The notes beneath the pieces are model-generated. The model saw nothing but the letters and a program-made list of their open reading frames with translations. It made no database searches and was not told where the DNA came from. Of a stretch of DNA of 64,000 bases, positions 43,783-53,036 are shown piece by piece. Numbering within the stretch: the stretch's first letter is position 1; each line of letters opens with the position of its first letter. Location: NCBI RefSeq assembly GCF_000421525.1, contig NZ_ATXE01000001.1, positions 310,001-374,000 of the forward strand, read 5' to 3'. Both the position numbers and the translations under genes were made by a program. The stretch is from Aestuariimicrobium kwangyangense DSM 21549 (GTDB lineage: Bacteria > Actinomycetota > Actinomycetes > Propionibacteriales > Propionibacteriaceae).

Positions 43783-46277
43783 TCGGCCGCCAGCGCCTGC
43801 GTGGGAGCAGCGTTCGCGGCACGTCGTCCGGGAAGGATCGATGCCAACGAGGCAGCCACCACGGCGATGGCGATCAGGGCGAGCGTCTGCCACGGGTCGA
43901 TCGCGAAGTCGAGCCGGCCGGCGTCGACGCCCGCGGCGCGGAAGATCGACCCCACCCCGAGCCACGCGAAGAAGCTGCCCGCCAGGATGCCCACCACCAC
44001 ACCGACCAGCGCCAGCGCCACCGCCTCGAGCCACAGCATCAGTCGCAGCTTGGCCTTGTGCATGCCCAGCGCTCGCAGCAGGGCCGACTCGCGGGTGCGT
44101 TCGATCACCGAGAGTCCCAACGTGTTGGCCACGCCCACCAGTGCGATCAGCACCGCCACCCCCAACAGCGCGGTGGCGATCGTCAGCAGCACGTTCAGCA
44201 CGCGGTTGATCACGTAGGCCTCCATGGCCCCACCGCTCAACGACAGGTACTGGCCCTCGGACTGCGGCAGCGTCTGCAGTTGCAGCATGGTGCGGGCGAA
44301 GTTGTCGCGGTCGACGAGCTTGATCCACGTGGTCATCGGCTTCGCGTTGGGCATCAGCTGGGTCAGCGTCGATTCGCTGACGACCAGCATCATCGGGCCC
44401 GCCGCGTTGTTCTTCTGCACCTTGAGCGTGACCGTCCGACCGCCGACGGTGAAGGTGCCGGTGTCACCACCGAACTCGTCCTTCACTTGGGCGAGGGTGC
44501 TGTTGTCGACCAGCGCGGTGCCCGCCGGGATGCTCGCGGGCAGGGTGCTGGCCACTTGGCCGGCGTCGGAGTTGGCCCCCACCACCATGAACATGTTGCC
44601 GTTCTGGGTGGCGATGGGCCCCCCCTTCAGGACGGCGGCGTGGCTCACCCCCGGGAGGGCACCCAGCTTGTCCTGCACCTCGGTGCTCAGACCCTCGGGT
44701 GAGGTGGCGCTGACCTGCAGGTCGACCGGGTAGCGCTGGTCGATCTGGTTGATGGCGGTCGTCCGGACGCTGGCCGTGGCGACCTGCAGGGTGACGATCA
44801 GTCCCATCGCCAGCATCAGCGCGACGGCGGTGGCCGCGGCCCGGTTCGGGTTGCGGGACGCGTTCATGGTCGCCATCCGCGCCGTCGGGCCGGTGAGTCC
44901 CGTCAGCTTGCCCAGCCCCCGGATCAGCCACGACACGTACAGCGGGGCGGCCGCGAGCACCGCGACCGCGATGAACGCGGCGGCAGCCACGGCATAGGCG
45001 ACGGTCGTGATCGCCTGGGTCGTGTCGGTGTCGGTGTTGACGCCCTGGCTGAGTGAGAGCGCCATGAAGCCGATCCCGATCAGCAACAGCACGCCACAGA
45101 TGACGGCCCGCACGATCGACACCTTCTTCACCGCGTCGGCCGTGAGCACGGGCTGCAGGGCCTCGAGGGGCTTGACCCGTGAGGTCTTCCAGACCGGCAC
45201 CAGCGCGGCCAGCACGGTGATCAGCACCCCGACGCCGACCTCGATCAGCAGTTCGACGGGCGGGAACCGCAGCCCCCAGTAGAGGGAGCCCGTGAACGCC
45301 GCCCCGGCTGCCGCCAGCCCGGCGCCGGCGGCGACACCGACGACCGATCCCACCAGCCCGGTGACGAGTGCCTCCGCCAGCAACTGGCGTCGCACCTGGC
45401 CGGTGCTGGCGCCGACGGCCCGCAGTAGGCCGATCTGACGTCGTCGTTGGGTGATCAGGATGGTGAACGTGTTCGAGATGATGATCATGCCGACGACCAG
45501 CGCGATACCCGCGAACACCATCAGGAAGGTGCGAATCGCGTCGACGCCCTGGGTGAGCTGGGTCAACTGGTCATCCATGTAGGCCTGCTTGGTCACGACG
45601 TGGTCGCGCACCTCGCTCGGCACGGCGGCCTTGACCCGTTCGGCGACCTGATCGGCCGAGGAGCCCGGGTCGGTCTTCACCAGGACCATCGACGGGTAGG
45701 CGTTCAGGGCGGTGGCCGCGGCCGGCGCCAGGTAGCCCAGCGGCATCAGCAGGCTCTTGGGGTCGTCGGTGATGCCCACCAGGGTCAGCTTCTGCTGGCC
45801 GTTGAAGGTCACCGTGCCACCGACGGAGAGCCCGAGCTTCCTGGCGATGTCGTGGGGCAGGGCCAGTTCGGTGGCCGACTGCGGCCATCGTCCCTCATCG
45901 ATCTTCGCCCAGCGGAAGTCGGGGCCGGTGAGCACCAGCAGTTGCAGGTAGGCCACCGTCTCGCCGTTGTCGAGGGTGCCTCCGGTGGAACTGACCGGCT
46001 CGGCCGCCTTCACGCCCTTGACACCCGCGACCGTGGTCGCCAGTGCCTTCGCGGGGGCAGCGGGGTCGGTTCCCTCCGCCTCGGGGGGCGGCACATAGCT
46101 GATGACCACGTCGGAGGCCGTCACCTGGCGGTTCAGTTGGCCGCCCAGACCGTTCTTCTCGGTGGCCAGGTAGATCGAGGTGCCAGCCATGAACGCCACC
46201 GAGATCGCGATCGCGATCAGGGTGGCCACCATGCGGCCGGGGTGCTGCCGGATCTCGGCCAGCGCGTTGCGGAACAT
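43779..46277 (-). CDS. ABC transporter permease (FtsX/MacB type)
   Basis: An 832-residue permease with two FtsX domains. The N-terminal helix (MVATLIAIAISVAFMAGT) is followed by a large extracytoplasmic MacB-like domain, a block of three helices with FTILITQRRRQIGLLRAVGAS, then a second periplasmic domain and a final block with GLSVIERTRESALLRALGM. Such permeases extrude lipoproteins, peptides or antimicrobial molecules rather than classic nutrients. It overlaps the ATPase gene by 1 nt (TGATG), so the two are co-translated. The cargo is unknown. Confidence 0.9.
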   Translation of the reverse strand: MFRNALAEIRQHPGRMVATLIAIAISVAFMAGTSIYLATEKNGLGGQLNRQVTASDVVISYVPPPEAEGTDPAAPAKALATTVAGVKGVKAAEPVSSTGGTLDNGETVAYLQLLVLTGPDFRWAKIDEGRWPQSATELALPHDIARKLGLSVGGTVTFNGQQKLTLVGITDDPKSLLMPLGYLAPAAATALNAYPSMVLVKTDPGSSADQVAERVKAAVPSEVRDHVVTKQAYMDDQLTQLTQGVDAIRTFLMVFAGIALVVGMIIISNTFTILITQRRRQIGLLRAVGASTGQVRRQLLAEALVTGLVGSVVGVAAGAGLAAAGAAFTGSLYWGLRFPPVELLIEVGVGVLITVLAALVPVWKTSRVKPLEALQPVLTADAVKKVSIVRAVICGVLLLIGIGFMALSLSQGVNTDTDTTQAITTVAYAVAAAAFIAVAVLAAAPLYVSWLIRGLGKLTGLTGPTARMATMNASRNPNRAAATAVALMLAMGLIVTLQVATASVRTTAINQIDQRYPVDLQVSATSPEGLSTEVQDKLGALPGVSHAAVLKGGPIATQNGNMFMVVGANSDAGQVASTLPASIPAGTALVDNSTLAQVKDEFGGDTGTFTVGGRTVTLKVQKNNAAGPMMLVVSESTLTQLMPNAKPMTTWIKLVDRDNFARTMLQLQTLPQSEGQYLSLSGGAMEAYVINRVLNVLLTIATALLGVAVLIALVGVANTLGLSVIERTRESALLRALGMHKAKLRLMLWLEAVALALVGVVVGILAGSFFAWLGVGSIFRAAGVDAGRLDFAIDPWQTLALIAIAVVAASLASILPGRRAANAAPTQALAAD

Positions 46278-47134
46278 CAGCGCTCCAGGGTGGCCAGCGC
46301 GTGGGTGACCTGGTCGACGTCGGGGTCGGTCAGGTCGTCGACGATGTGCCCGTCGAGCAGCACCAGCACCCGGTCGGCGTAGGCCGCCGCCTTCGGGTCG
46401 TGGGTGACCATGATGATTGACTGCCCCAGGTCGTCGACGGAGCGGCGCAGGTAGTTGAGCAGGGCCGTGCCCGTCTTCGAGTCGAGGGCACCGGTCGGTT
46501 CGTCGGCGAAGATCACGTCGGGACGAGTGACCATGGCCCGGGCAATCGCCACCCGCTGCTGCTGACCGCCGGAGAGTTCGGACGGACGGTGGGTGAGGCG
46601 GTCGGTCAGGCCGAGCGACTCCGCGAGTTGGGTCACCCATGCCTCGTCCGGTTTGCGGCCGGCCAGGTCGAGGGGGAGCACGATGTTCTGCCGTGCCGTC
46701 AGCGTCGGCAGCAGGTTGAAGCTCTGGAAGACGAATCCCAGCCGGTCGCGGCGCACATTGGTCAGCTTGGAGTCGGGCAGCCGGTTGAGTTCCTCACCGG
46801 CCAGGAAGACCTGCCCGGCGGTGATGCGGTCGAGCCCCGCCAGGCAGTGCATCAGGGTCGACTTGCCCGAACCGGAGGGACCCATGATCGCGGTGAACGA
46901 CCCCCGCTGGAAGCTCACCGACACCCGGTCGAGGGCCACCACCTGGGTCTTGTCGGTGCCGTAGACCTTCACCAGGTCGCGGGCCTCGGCCACCACCGAA
47001 GGGGTGAGGGATGACCGGGCTCCCTGCTGGCCCGCCACGGGGCCGAGGCCCGGGGCGGGGCTGGGACCAGTCGTGGGGACGGGGCTGAGGGTGGGGGACA
47101 TCGCCCGGCGGGCGGGGGACTGCTCCTGGGTCAC
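46277..47134 (-). CDS. ABC transporter ATP-binding protein (LolD/MacB type)
   Basis: A 285-residue ATPase. Walker A is GPSGSGKST (85-93), the Q-loop is in FVFQSFNLLPTLTARQN, the signature is LSGGQQQRVAIARAM, Walker B VIFADEPTGALDS and the switch His is in MVTHDP. It pairs with the downstream FtsX-type permease. The first 45 residues are a Pro/Ser-rich extension absent from typical LolD. The GTG at 47134 has AGAGAGG upstream, and a TAGGCT box lies about 33 nt before the start codon. Confidence 0.92.
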   Translation of the reverse strand: MTQEQSPARRAMSPTLSPVPTTGPSPAPGLGPVAGQQGARSSLTPSVVAEARDLVKVYGTDKTQVVALDRVSVSFQRGSFTAIMGPSGSGKSTLMHCLAGLDRITAGQVFLAGEELNRLPDSKLTNVRRDRLGFVFQSFNLLPTLTARQNIVLPLDLAGRKPDEAWVTQLAESLGLTDRLTHRPSELSGGQQQRVAIARAMVTRPDVIFADEPTGALDSKTGTALLNYLRRSVDDLGQSIIMVTHDPKAAAYADRVLVLLDGHIVDDLTDPDVDQVTHALATLER

Positions 47135-47326
47135 GGGTGTGCCTCTCTCTGGCTGGTGGCACCCGTCAGCCTAGGTGGCGGCCGTGGCAGCTCGACAGCC
47201 ACCGGGGGTGGTCTCGTGCCAAGTCAGGTCTACGACCGGGGTCCTACGACCCCCCGGGACCAACCCGGTCAGCCCCGATCCCGAGCCCCGAGCCGAGCCA
47301 CTCGGCGCACACCGATCTCGGGCGCG

Positions 47327-48478
47327 TCAGCCCTTCGCCGGCTGCACGTCGACCGGCACACCGTCGTGGCGCATCGACCAGGCAGCCGCCACGCCGGTGG
47401 CGACGGCATTGCGGGCCGCGGCCGACGGCACCCGGGTGTGATCGATGCGTCCGTAGGCGTAGTCGAGGAACTCGGAGATGATCTTCTCGTCGGCGTCCAG
47501 GTGCCCCCCGAAGTCGCCCGTGATCGGGAACTCCTCATCGGCCTCGTAGGCCATGTTCACCCGCCGGTTCCACAGCTTCACGACCCCGCCCTCGCCGTCG
47601 CCGAAGTTCTCGATGCGTCCGAGGTCACCGATCACGGTGTAGTTGCGCCAGTAGTCGGGGGTGAAGTGGCACTGCTGGTAGCTGGCCAGGATGCCGTTGT
47701 CGAGCATCATGTTGACCTGCGCCAGGTCTTCCATGTCGAGGTCGGCATTGAGTCCGGTCAGTTCACGCGGGGGCCAGTTCGTCATGGGACGACGGTCGAC
47801 CCAGTCGAGCCCGTGCGAGGGTTCGCGGTCGACGGTGTCGCCGAAGACCGCCAGACGCCCGAAGGCCTGCACGCGGCGGGTGTAGCCGCCGGCCAGGTAG
47901 TGGATCACGTCGATGTCGTGGGCGCCCTTCTGCAGCAGCAGGGTGTTGCCGTACCGCTGCTCGGCGTGCCAGTCACGGAAGTAGGCGTCGCCGCCGAAAC
48001 CGACGAAGTGACGGCACCAGATCGCCTGCACCGCACCGATCCGACCCTCGTCGATCAGCTTCTTGAGGATGCCGATCACCCCCATGAAGCGCATGTTGTG
48101 ACCCACGAACAGCCGGGTGCCGGTCTCGTCCGCCAGTCGCAGCAGGGCGTCGGCGTCCTCGGTCTGGATCGACATCGGCTTCTCGAGGTAGGTGGTGACC
48201 CCCGCCTTGAGCAGGGCGGACGCGTGCTCGAAGTGAACCGCGTCGGGGGAGGTGACCAGGGCTCCGTCGAGAGGGGTGCCCAGCTGCTGGCGGGTGGCCA
48301 GCAGGTCGGCGATCGTGTCGTGCACCCGCACCTGGTCGCCGAACATCTCGCGGGCGCGCCGCTTGCCCGACTCGAACGGGTCGACCACGTCGCTGACCAC
48401 CGAACGTGGGTCGACCTTGGAGATCACCTGCCCCAGGTATGACCTGTCGCCGGCCCCGATGATCGCGAACTCACCCAC
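47327..48478 (-). CDS. Gfo/Idh/MocA family oxidoreductase
   Basis: A 383-residue NAD(P)-dependent sugar/cyclitol dehydrogenase. The Rossmann part starts EFAIIGAGDRSYLGQVI; TYLEKPMS contains the Glu-Lys-Pro catalytic motif and KGAHDIDVIHYLAGG the active-site His-Asp region. Residues after 140 form the beta-sheet substrate domain. Its substrate is unknown. The GTG start has AGGAG upstream. It is one of three Gfo/Idh proteins in the window but is not part of the operon with the other two. Confidence 0.9.
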   Translation of the reverse strand: MGEFAIIGAGDRSYLGQVISKVDPRSVVSDVVDPFESGKRRAREMFGDQVRVHDTIADLLATRQQLGTPLDGALVTSPDAVHFEHASALLKAGVTTYLEKPMSIQTEDADALLRLADETGTRLFVGHNMRFMGVIGILKKLIDEGRIGAVQAIWCRHFVGFGGDAYFRDWHAEQRYGNTLLLQKGAHDIDVIHYLAGGYTRRVQAFGRLAVFGDTVDREPSHGLDWVDRRPMTNWPPRELTGLNADLDMEDLAQVNMMLDNGILASYQQCHFTPDYWRNYTVIGDLGRIENFGDGEGGVVKLWNRRVNMAYEADEEFPITGDFGGHLDADEKIISEFLDYAYGRIDHTRVPSAAARNAVATGVAAAWSMRHDGVPVDVQPAKG

Positions 48479-48621
48479 GGTGTGACTCCTTCTCGCTGCG
48501 TTTCCCTCAGCCGATCACACCGCAGCGGCGCTGACAACCACTCGCTCAGGGCCATCGGTGTCGCGGGCCGGTCGCGGTTGCGGGTGGCGCATCGACATCG
48601 CCCTGGCTCCGACACTCCGGC

Positions 48622-49284
48622 TCAGTGGGCCAGCCCCACCTCGAAGGCGAACAGCACCAGGCCCACCCGGTCACGGCACTGCAGTTTGCTCAGCAGTCGT
48701 CCGATGTGGGTCTTGACGGTGCCCTCGGCCATGTAGAGGTGCTGCCCGATCTCGGTGTTGGTCGCGCCCTTGGCGATCTCGACGAGCACCTCCCGCTCCC
48801 GATCGGTGAGCAGTCCGAGGCGTTCGTCGGTCTGGCCTGGGGCGCTCGGCAGGCCGGGCACCACCTGTTCCAGCAGCCGCTTGGTGGCGCTGGGTGCGAC
48901 CACGGCGTCGCCGGCAGCGACGTTGCGGATCGCGTTCAAAAGGTCGTGCGGGTGGGCGTCCTTGAGCAGGAAGCCCGACGCCCCGGCCTTGAGGGCCGAG
49001 AACACGTACTCGTCCAGGTCGAAGGTGGTCAGCACCAGCACCTTGGTCGGCAGGGGTGAGGCTGCAATCCGCTTGGTGGCCTCGACACCGTCGAGTTGGG
49101 GCATGCGGATGTCCATCAGCACCACGTCGACCGGGGTGGTGCGCAGCAGTTGCAGCGCCTCGAGGCCGTTGCTGGCCTCGCCGACCACCTCCATGTCGTC
49201 CTCTGACTCGATCAGCATGCGAAAGCCGCTGCGCACCAGCGCCTGGTCGTCGGCCAGCAGCACACGGATGGGGGCGGCGGTCAT
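48622..49284 (-). CDS. Response regulator, NarL/FixJ (LuxR) family
   Basis: A 220-residue two-component regulator. The receiver has acidic residues in LLADDQAL, the phosphoacceptor D58 (VVLMDIRMP) and Lys in SGFLLKDAHP; the C-terminal helix-turn-helix is LTDREREVLVEIAKGATNTEIGQHLYMAEGTVKTHIGRLL. It overlaps the histidine-kinase gene (ATGA). The nearby ABC exporter resembles those often controlled by such systems, but a Gfo/Idh gene intervenes. The target is unknown. Confidence 0.95.
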   Translation of the reverse strand: MTAAPIRVLLADDQALVRSGFRMLIESEDDMEVVGEASNGLEALQLLRTTPVDVVLMDIRMPQLDGVEATKRIAASPLPTKVLVLTTFDLDEYVFSALKAGASGFLLKDAHPHDLLNAIRNVAAGDAVVAPSATKRLLEQVVPGLPSAPGQTDERLGLLTDREREVLVEIAKGATNTEIGQHLYMAEGTVKTHIGRLLSKLQCRDRVGLVLFAFEVGLAH

Positions 49285-50633
49285 GGGTTGCTCCTGGGGT
49301 GGGGAGGGGTCGGGTTGTCGTGGATCGAATGAGCAGGGTGGTTGAAACGTGGCGGCGCGCTCTGGGGCGGGAAGGGGTGCTCGTCGGGCAGACGGTGCCC
49401 GGGCATCGGGAACAGGGCACGCACCATGAACCCGCCCTGCGAGCGTGGACGAGCCACCAGCCTTCCACCCATCGATGCCACCCGCTCGTGCATGCCGCGC
49501 AGGCCGTGACCCTTGCCGTCGGACGAGGTGTGCCCCGGCCCGTCGTCGACCACCTGAACCACGATCAGTTCGGGCAGGTAGGTCAACGAGACCTCGGCAC
49601 TGGCCTCGGGCCCGGCGTGCTTGAGCACATTGGTGACCGCTTCCTGGGCCACCCGGTAGACGGTCAGCCCCAACGTCTCGGGAACCACCGGCTCGGGGCC
49701 GGACACGGCCAGACTGATCCGATCACCCGCCCGCTCGACCATCTCGGGGATGTCACCCAGACCGGGGCTGGGGGCGTAGTCGGCGTTGTCGTCGTCGGTT
49801 CCGCGCAGCACCCCCACGATGCGGCGCATCTCGCCGAGGGCGTCCCGTCCGGTCGACGCGATGGTGTCGAGCACCTCCGCCGCCTTCTCGGGACGCTTGG
49901 CGGCCACGGCTCGTCCGCCCTCGGCCTGCACGATCATCACCGACAGCGAGTGGGCCACGATGTCGTGCAGTTCACGTGCGATCTGGGCCCTGGCGCGGGC
50001 CTCGGCCATGCGCCCGGCGGCCTCCCGCTGGTTGATGGCGGCCTGGTATCGCTGCACCTCGGCCTGCCGCGCCTGCTCCTGGCTGACCACCGACTCACGG
50101 ATGCGGCGTCCGATCGCGTAGGGGGTGATCACCAGACCGGCGCAGACCATGACGGTGATCGCGTAGAAGATGGCCAGGCTCACCAGACTGGTCGAGCCGG
50201 CATCCATCGGGTTCTCGTAGCCGACCAGCCCCGGCATCCAGCTGATCGGGCCGAGCACCGAGGCGGCCGCCCCCAGCGGGAGGATGAGTCGCGAGCGGCG
50301 GCCGTCGGTCCAACGGGCGAACGAGTAGGCGGCCAACGGGATCACCACCACCGAGGTGGTGGGGTAGCGCAGCAGCAACAACTGGACGACCCCCGCGAAG
50401 GTGACCACACCGAGCATGAGGGTGGGGTTGCTGCGCCGCCAGATCATCGCGACGGTCATCATGGCCGTGGTCAGCAGCGGCAGCATGACGTGCATCGAGC
50501 CCACCACGATCGTGCGCAACCCGAACATCAGGTAGGGGCCGCAAAGGGCGGCGGTGAGCACCGCCGCGAGCACGACGTCACCCGCGCGGGGTTGCTCCCG
50601 CTGCGCGTGGGGCGGGGATGACACGAAAGACAT
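49281..50633 (-). CDS. Sensor histidine kinase, HisKA_3 type
   Basis: A 450-residue membrane kinase. Six hydrophobic segments fill residues 18-175 with little extracytoplasmic sequence, typical of intramembrane-sensing kinases. The phosphoacceptor is H223 in ARELHDIVAHSLSVM, and the ATPase domain has VYRVAQEAVTNVLKHAG (N-box) and DDGPG and GKGHGLRGMHERV (G-boxes). The proline-rich tail (about 40 residues) after the kinase domain is unusual. A TAGGCT box 9 nt upstream of the ATG suggests a very short leader. It phosphorylates the response regulator encoded directly downstream. Confidence 0.95.
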   Translation of the reverse strand: MSFVSSPPHAQREQPRAGDVVLAAVLTAALCGPYLMFGLRTIVVGSMHVMLPLLTTAMMTVAMIWRRSNPTLMLGVVTFAGVVQLLLLRYPTTSVVVIPLAAYSFARWTDGRRSRLILPLGAAASVLGPISWMPGLVGYENPMDAGSTSLVSLAIFYAITVMVCAGLVITPYAIGRRIRESVVSQEQARQAEVQRYQAAINQREAAGRMAEARARAQIARELHDIVAHSLSVMIVQAEGGRAVAAKRPEKAAEVLDTIASTGRDALGEMRRIVGVLRGTDDDNADYAPSPGLGDIPEMVERAGDRISLAVSGPEPVVPETLGLTVYRVAQEAVTNVLKHAGPEASAEVSLTYLPELIVVQVVDDGPGHTSSDGKGHGLRGMHERVASMGGRLVARPRSQGGFMVRALFPMPGHRLPDEHPFPPQSAPPRFNHPAHSIHDNPTPPHPRSNP

Positions 50634-50784
50634 GGTCGCTCCAGCCTAGGCGGGTGCTCGCGGTCAGGCATCGGACGGGGGTGCCGAGTTGTCGGGCGCC
50701 GCCCGCGACCGTGGTCGTCCCGGGTGGCCGAGGGGGCCTGCTGAACACGGGCACCCGATGGCCGCCGGATGGGCCGTACGGGGC

Positions 50785-50790
50785 TAGCGT
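50785..50790 (+). promoter_or_regulatory. Putative -10 box (TAGCGT) of 624-residue hypothetical gene
   Basis: TAGCGT lies 55 nt upstream of the ATG at 50846; the gene also has GAGGGG as ribosome-binding site. Confidence 0.35.
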
Positions 50791-50845
50791 GGTGCAATCG
50801 GTTCCGCAGACCAGGCGGTGCCGGGCAACGACCTGAGGGGGTGAC

Positions 50846-52720
50846 ATGGTCGACGACCCTTATCGTGTCGCTGCGCAGGCGCTGGCCTCGGGTTCGTCCG
50901 ATGCCTGGGTCCGACGCCTGCTGGGCCCGGTGAAGCGGCGCCTCGATCTCGCGGACCACCGCCTGCTGGTGGTGTTGCAGCTCCGGCTCGGGGCGGGCGA
51001 CCTGCTCCCCGACGCGTTGCGTGACGAGATCGATTCGACGCTGGCGGGATTCAAGTACTCGTTCACCGAGCCGGGCGACGACTCCATGTGCACGTGGAGC
51101 GAGAACCACCAGGCCCTGTCGTTCACCTGTGAGTACCTCGCCGGCCGACTGCTCGGCAACCGCGTCTTCACCAACGACGGACGCACCGGCAACGCCCATG
51201 CCGACAGTGCGCGGCTTCACCTGCTCGACTGGCTCGAGGACCGGTTCCGGTGGGGATTCTCGGAGTGGCTGTCGGGCACCTACTACGAACTCGACGCGGT
51301 GGCACTGACGATGCTGGTCGACCACGCGGACGAGGAACTGGCCCTGCGCGCGTCGATGGTGCTCGACCTGCTGCTGCTCGACCTCGCGCTGCACCACTTC
51401 GACGGACGACTGCACGGCTCCCAGGGACGCGCGTACCGACGGCAGAAGGTCGACCCGTCCCACCAGGAGGTGGCGGCGATCGTGGCCGACGCCTTCGGCA
51501 AGCCCCCCTCATTCCACGTCGACCAGCTCTCGGGCATCTTCGGGGCGCGGCAGCGTTACCGGGTGCCCCAGGCGATCCTCGACATCGCCCACCAGGGGGG
51601 AGCACACCGCATCCACGTCAGCCACGGTCGCACCATCGAGGAGACCATCGCCCACGCGGAGGCACGGGAACTGAGTCGTAACCCCGACGCCACGCCGGGC
51701 CAGTTGTCGCTCGCCCGGGTGCGCGCCTGCTGGGCCATGCAGGCGATCACCGATCCCGAGGTGATCGGCGACACCATCAGCGTGCTCAACCGCCAACAGA
51801 TGTGGACCAACTCGTTCTTTGCGGGGCTTCGTCCGTTCCGCAAGTTCAACCCCGGCCTCGGCCCACTGCTGGTGCGCGGGATCAACCCCATCACCATCGG
51901 CATGCAACTGGGTCGCGCCGACATCACCACGTTCCGCACTCCCAACCTGTTCCTGTCGAGTGCGCAGCACTACCGGTCGGGGCAGTTCGGCGACCAGCAG
52001 CACCTCTGGGAGGCGGTGCTGCCCGGTGGTCTGGTGGTGTTCTCGACCCATCCCGGGTCGGTGGGTGCCAAGGCACAGTCTCGGCCGGCCACCCCCTCAG
52101 ACTGGATCGGCAACGGGATCAATCCCGACATCGCCCAGGCCGACAACGTCGCCCTGGTGCTGCACGACACCCGCGGACGCCGCGGCTACCTGGAGGGTCG
52201 CCGACCCGAACTGTCACACCTGCACTTCCCGATCGCCAAGTTCGACGAGACCCGGCTCACCGAGCGACGACTCCTGGGCCGCAAGGGTGACTCATACCTG
52301 GCGGTGCTGTCGTCCCACCCCTACGAGGTCGTCTCCGACCACGAGGTGTTGCAGCGTGGGCCCGTGACGGGTTGGGCGGTCGTCCTCAGCGACCGCAGCG
52401 AGTTCCCCAGTTTCCAGCAGTTCGTCGACGCGGCCTCGGCCTGGCGACTGGAACTGGGACGAGAGGGGCTGCAGCTGACCGCCCGCCACGTCATCGGCTT
52501 CGGTCGGGCGGCCTCGGAGCATGTCTACGAGTTGGGCTGGGACTCCGAGTTCACCGTGAACCGGGTCGTCCAGCGCAGTGACCACCCGCGCTACGAGACC
52601 GAGTGGGTCGAGATGCCGCGTGGGGGCACCCACTGTCTGATCCGGGGCACGTCGTCGACGCTGCGACTCGACTGGTCGGCCGGTCTGCGTGAGGAGACCG
52701 GGCCGGGCCTCGGGTCCTGA
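50846..52720 (+). CDS. Conserved uncharacterised 624-residue protein, possible alpha/alpha-toroid
   Basis: I do not recognise an enzyme family with certainty. The N-terminal half is mostly alpha-helical with aromatic and charged motifs (FKYSFTEPGDDSMCTWSENHQAL, EYLAGRLLGNRVFTNDGRTG, FRWGFSEWLSGTYYELD), suggesting an alpha/alpha toroid like polysaccharide-processing proteins; the C-terminal half is beta-rich (GGLVVFSTHPGSV, LHFPIAKFDE, RKGDSYLAVLS). No signal peptide or membrane segment is seen. ENHQ-type residues line what could be a sugar-binding cleft. It stands alone between divergent and convergent neighbours, so context gives no substrate. Confidence 0.65.
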   Translation: MVDDPYRVAAQALASGSSDAWVRRLLGPVKRRLDLADHRLLVVLQLRLGAGDLLPDALRDEIDSTLAGFKYSFTEPGDDSMCTWSENHQALSFTCEYLAGRLLGNRVFTNDGRTGNAHADSARLHLLDWLEDRFRWGFSEWLSGTYYELDAVALTMLVDHADEELALRASMVLDLLLLDLALHHFDGRLHGSQGRAYRRQKVDPSHQEVAAIVADAFGKPPSFHVDQLSGIFGARQRYRVPQAILDIAHQGGAHRIHVSHGRTIEETIAHAEARELSRNPDATPGQLSLARVRACWAMQAITDPEVIGDTISVLNRQQMWTNSFFAGLRPFRKFNPGLGPLLVRGINPITIGMQLGRADITTFRTPNLFLSSAQHYRSGQFGDQQHLWEAVLPGGLVVFSTHPGSVGAKAQSRPATPSDWIGNGINPDIAQADNVALVLHDTRGRRGYLEGRRPELSHLHFPIAKFDETRLTERRLLGRKGDSYLAVLSSHPYEVVSDHEVLQRGPVTGWAVVLSDRSEFPSFQQFVDAASAWRLELGREGLQLTARHVIGFGRAASEHVYELGWDSEFTVNRVVQRSDHPRYETEWVEMPRGGTHCLIRGTSSTLRLDWSAGLREETGPGLGS

Positions 52721-52790
52721 CCCCGGCTCGGCTCCTGTCGCGTGCTTGGGCGTGAGTCCGGGCTGCACGAGTGCCCGTGCTGGGCGAGCG

Positions 52791-52824
52791 CCCGCGCCGG
52801 ACGAGGACCCGCGCCGGACGAGAA
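52791..52824 (+). repeat. 17-bp tandem duplication
   Basis: CCCGCGCCGGACGAG plus two bases is present at 52791-52807 and again at 52808-52824, in a short non-coding gap. Each copy contains the over-represented 7-mer CGGACGA. Confidence 0.8.
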
Positions 52825-52849
52825 CCCCGATGGACCGGGGCGCGTGCGG

Positions 52850-52978
52850 TCAGTCGAGGGGGTCGGTCGCCTCGGCCCACAGGGCCGCCTCGTTCTCGGC
52901 GTCGCGCACCCGGCGCTTGGCCGCGAGGAAGGCGATCACGGCGGCGAGCACACCGACCAGCAACAGGGGCTTGTTCAT
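52850..52978 (-). CDS. DLW-39-like small membrane peptide
   Basis: A 42-residue peptide: an N-terminal helix (NKPLLLVGVLAAVIAFLAA), a basic turn (KRRVR) and an acidic tail ending ALWAEATDPLD. The tail and size match the actinobacterial family known as DLW-39, short single-pass proteins of unknown function. The start is supported by TACGCT 6 nt upstream. Confidence is moderate because the family is defined by little sequence. Confidence 0.68.
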   Translation of the reverse strand: MNKPLLLVGVLAAVIAFLAAKRRVRDAENEAALWAEATDPLD

Positions 52979-52984
52979 GCCGCC

Positions 52985-52990
52985 AGCGTA
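52985..52990 (-). promoter_or_regulatory. Putative -10 box (TACGCT) of leaderless DLW-39-like gene
   Basis: Minus-strand TACGCT ends 6 nt before the ATG at 52978. Confidence 0.45.
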
Positions 52991-53036
52991 CGCACCCGGC
53001 GCGGGCCCGATGCGTCCACGGCGCGCCGTCCGCCCG

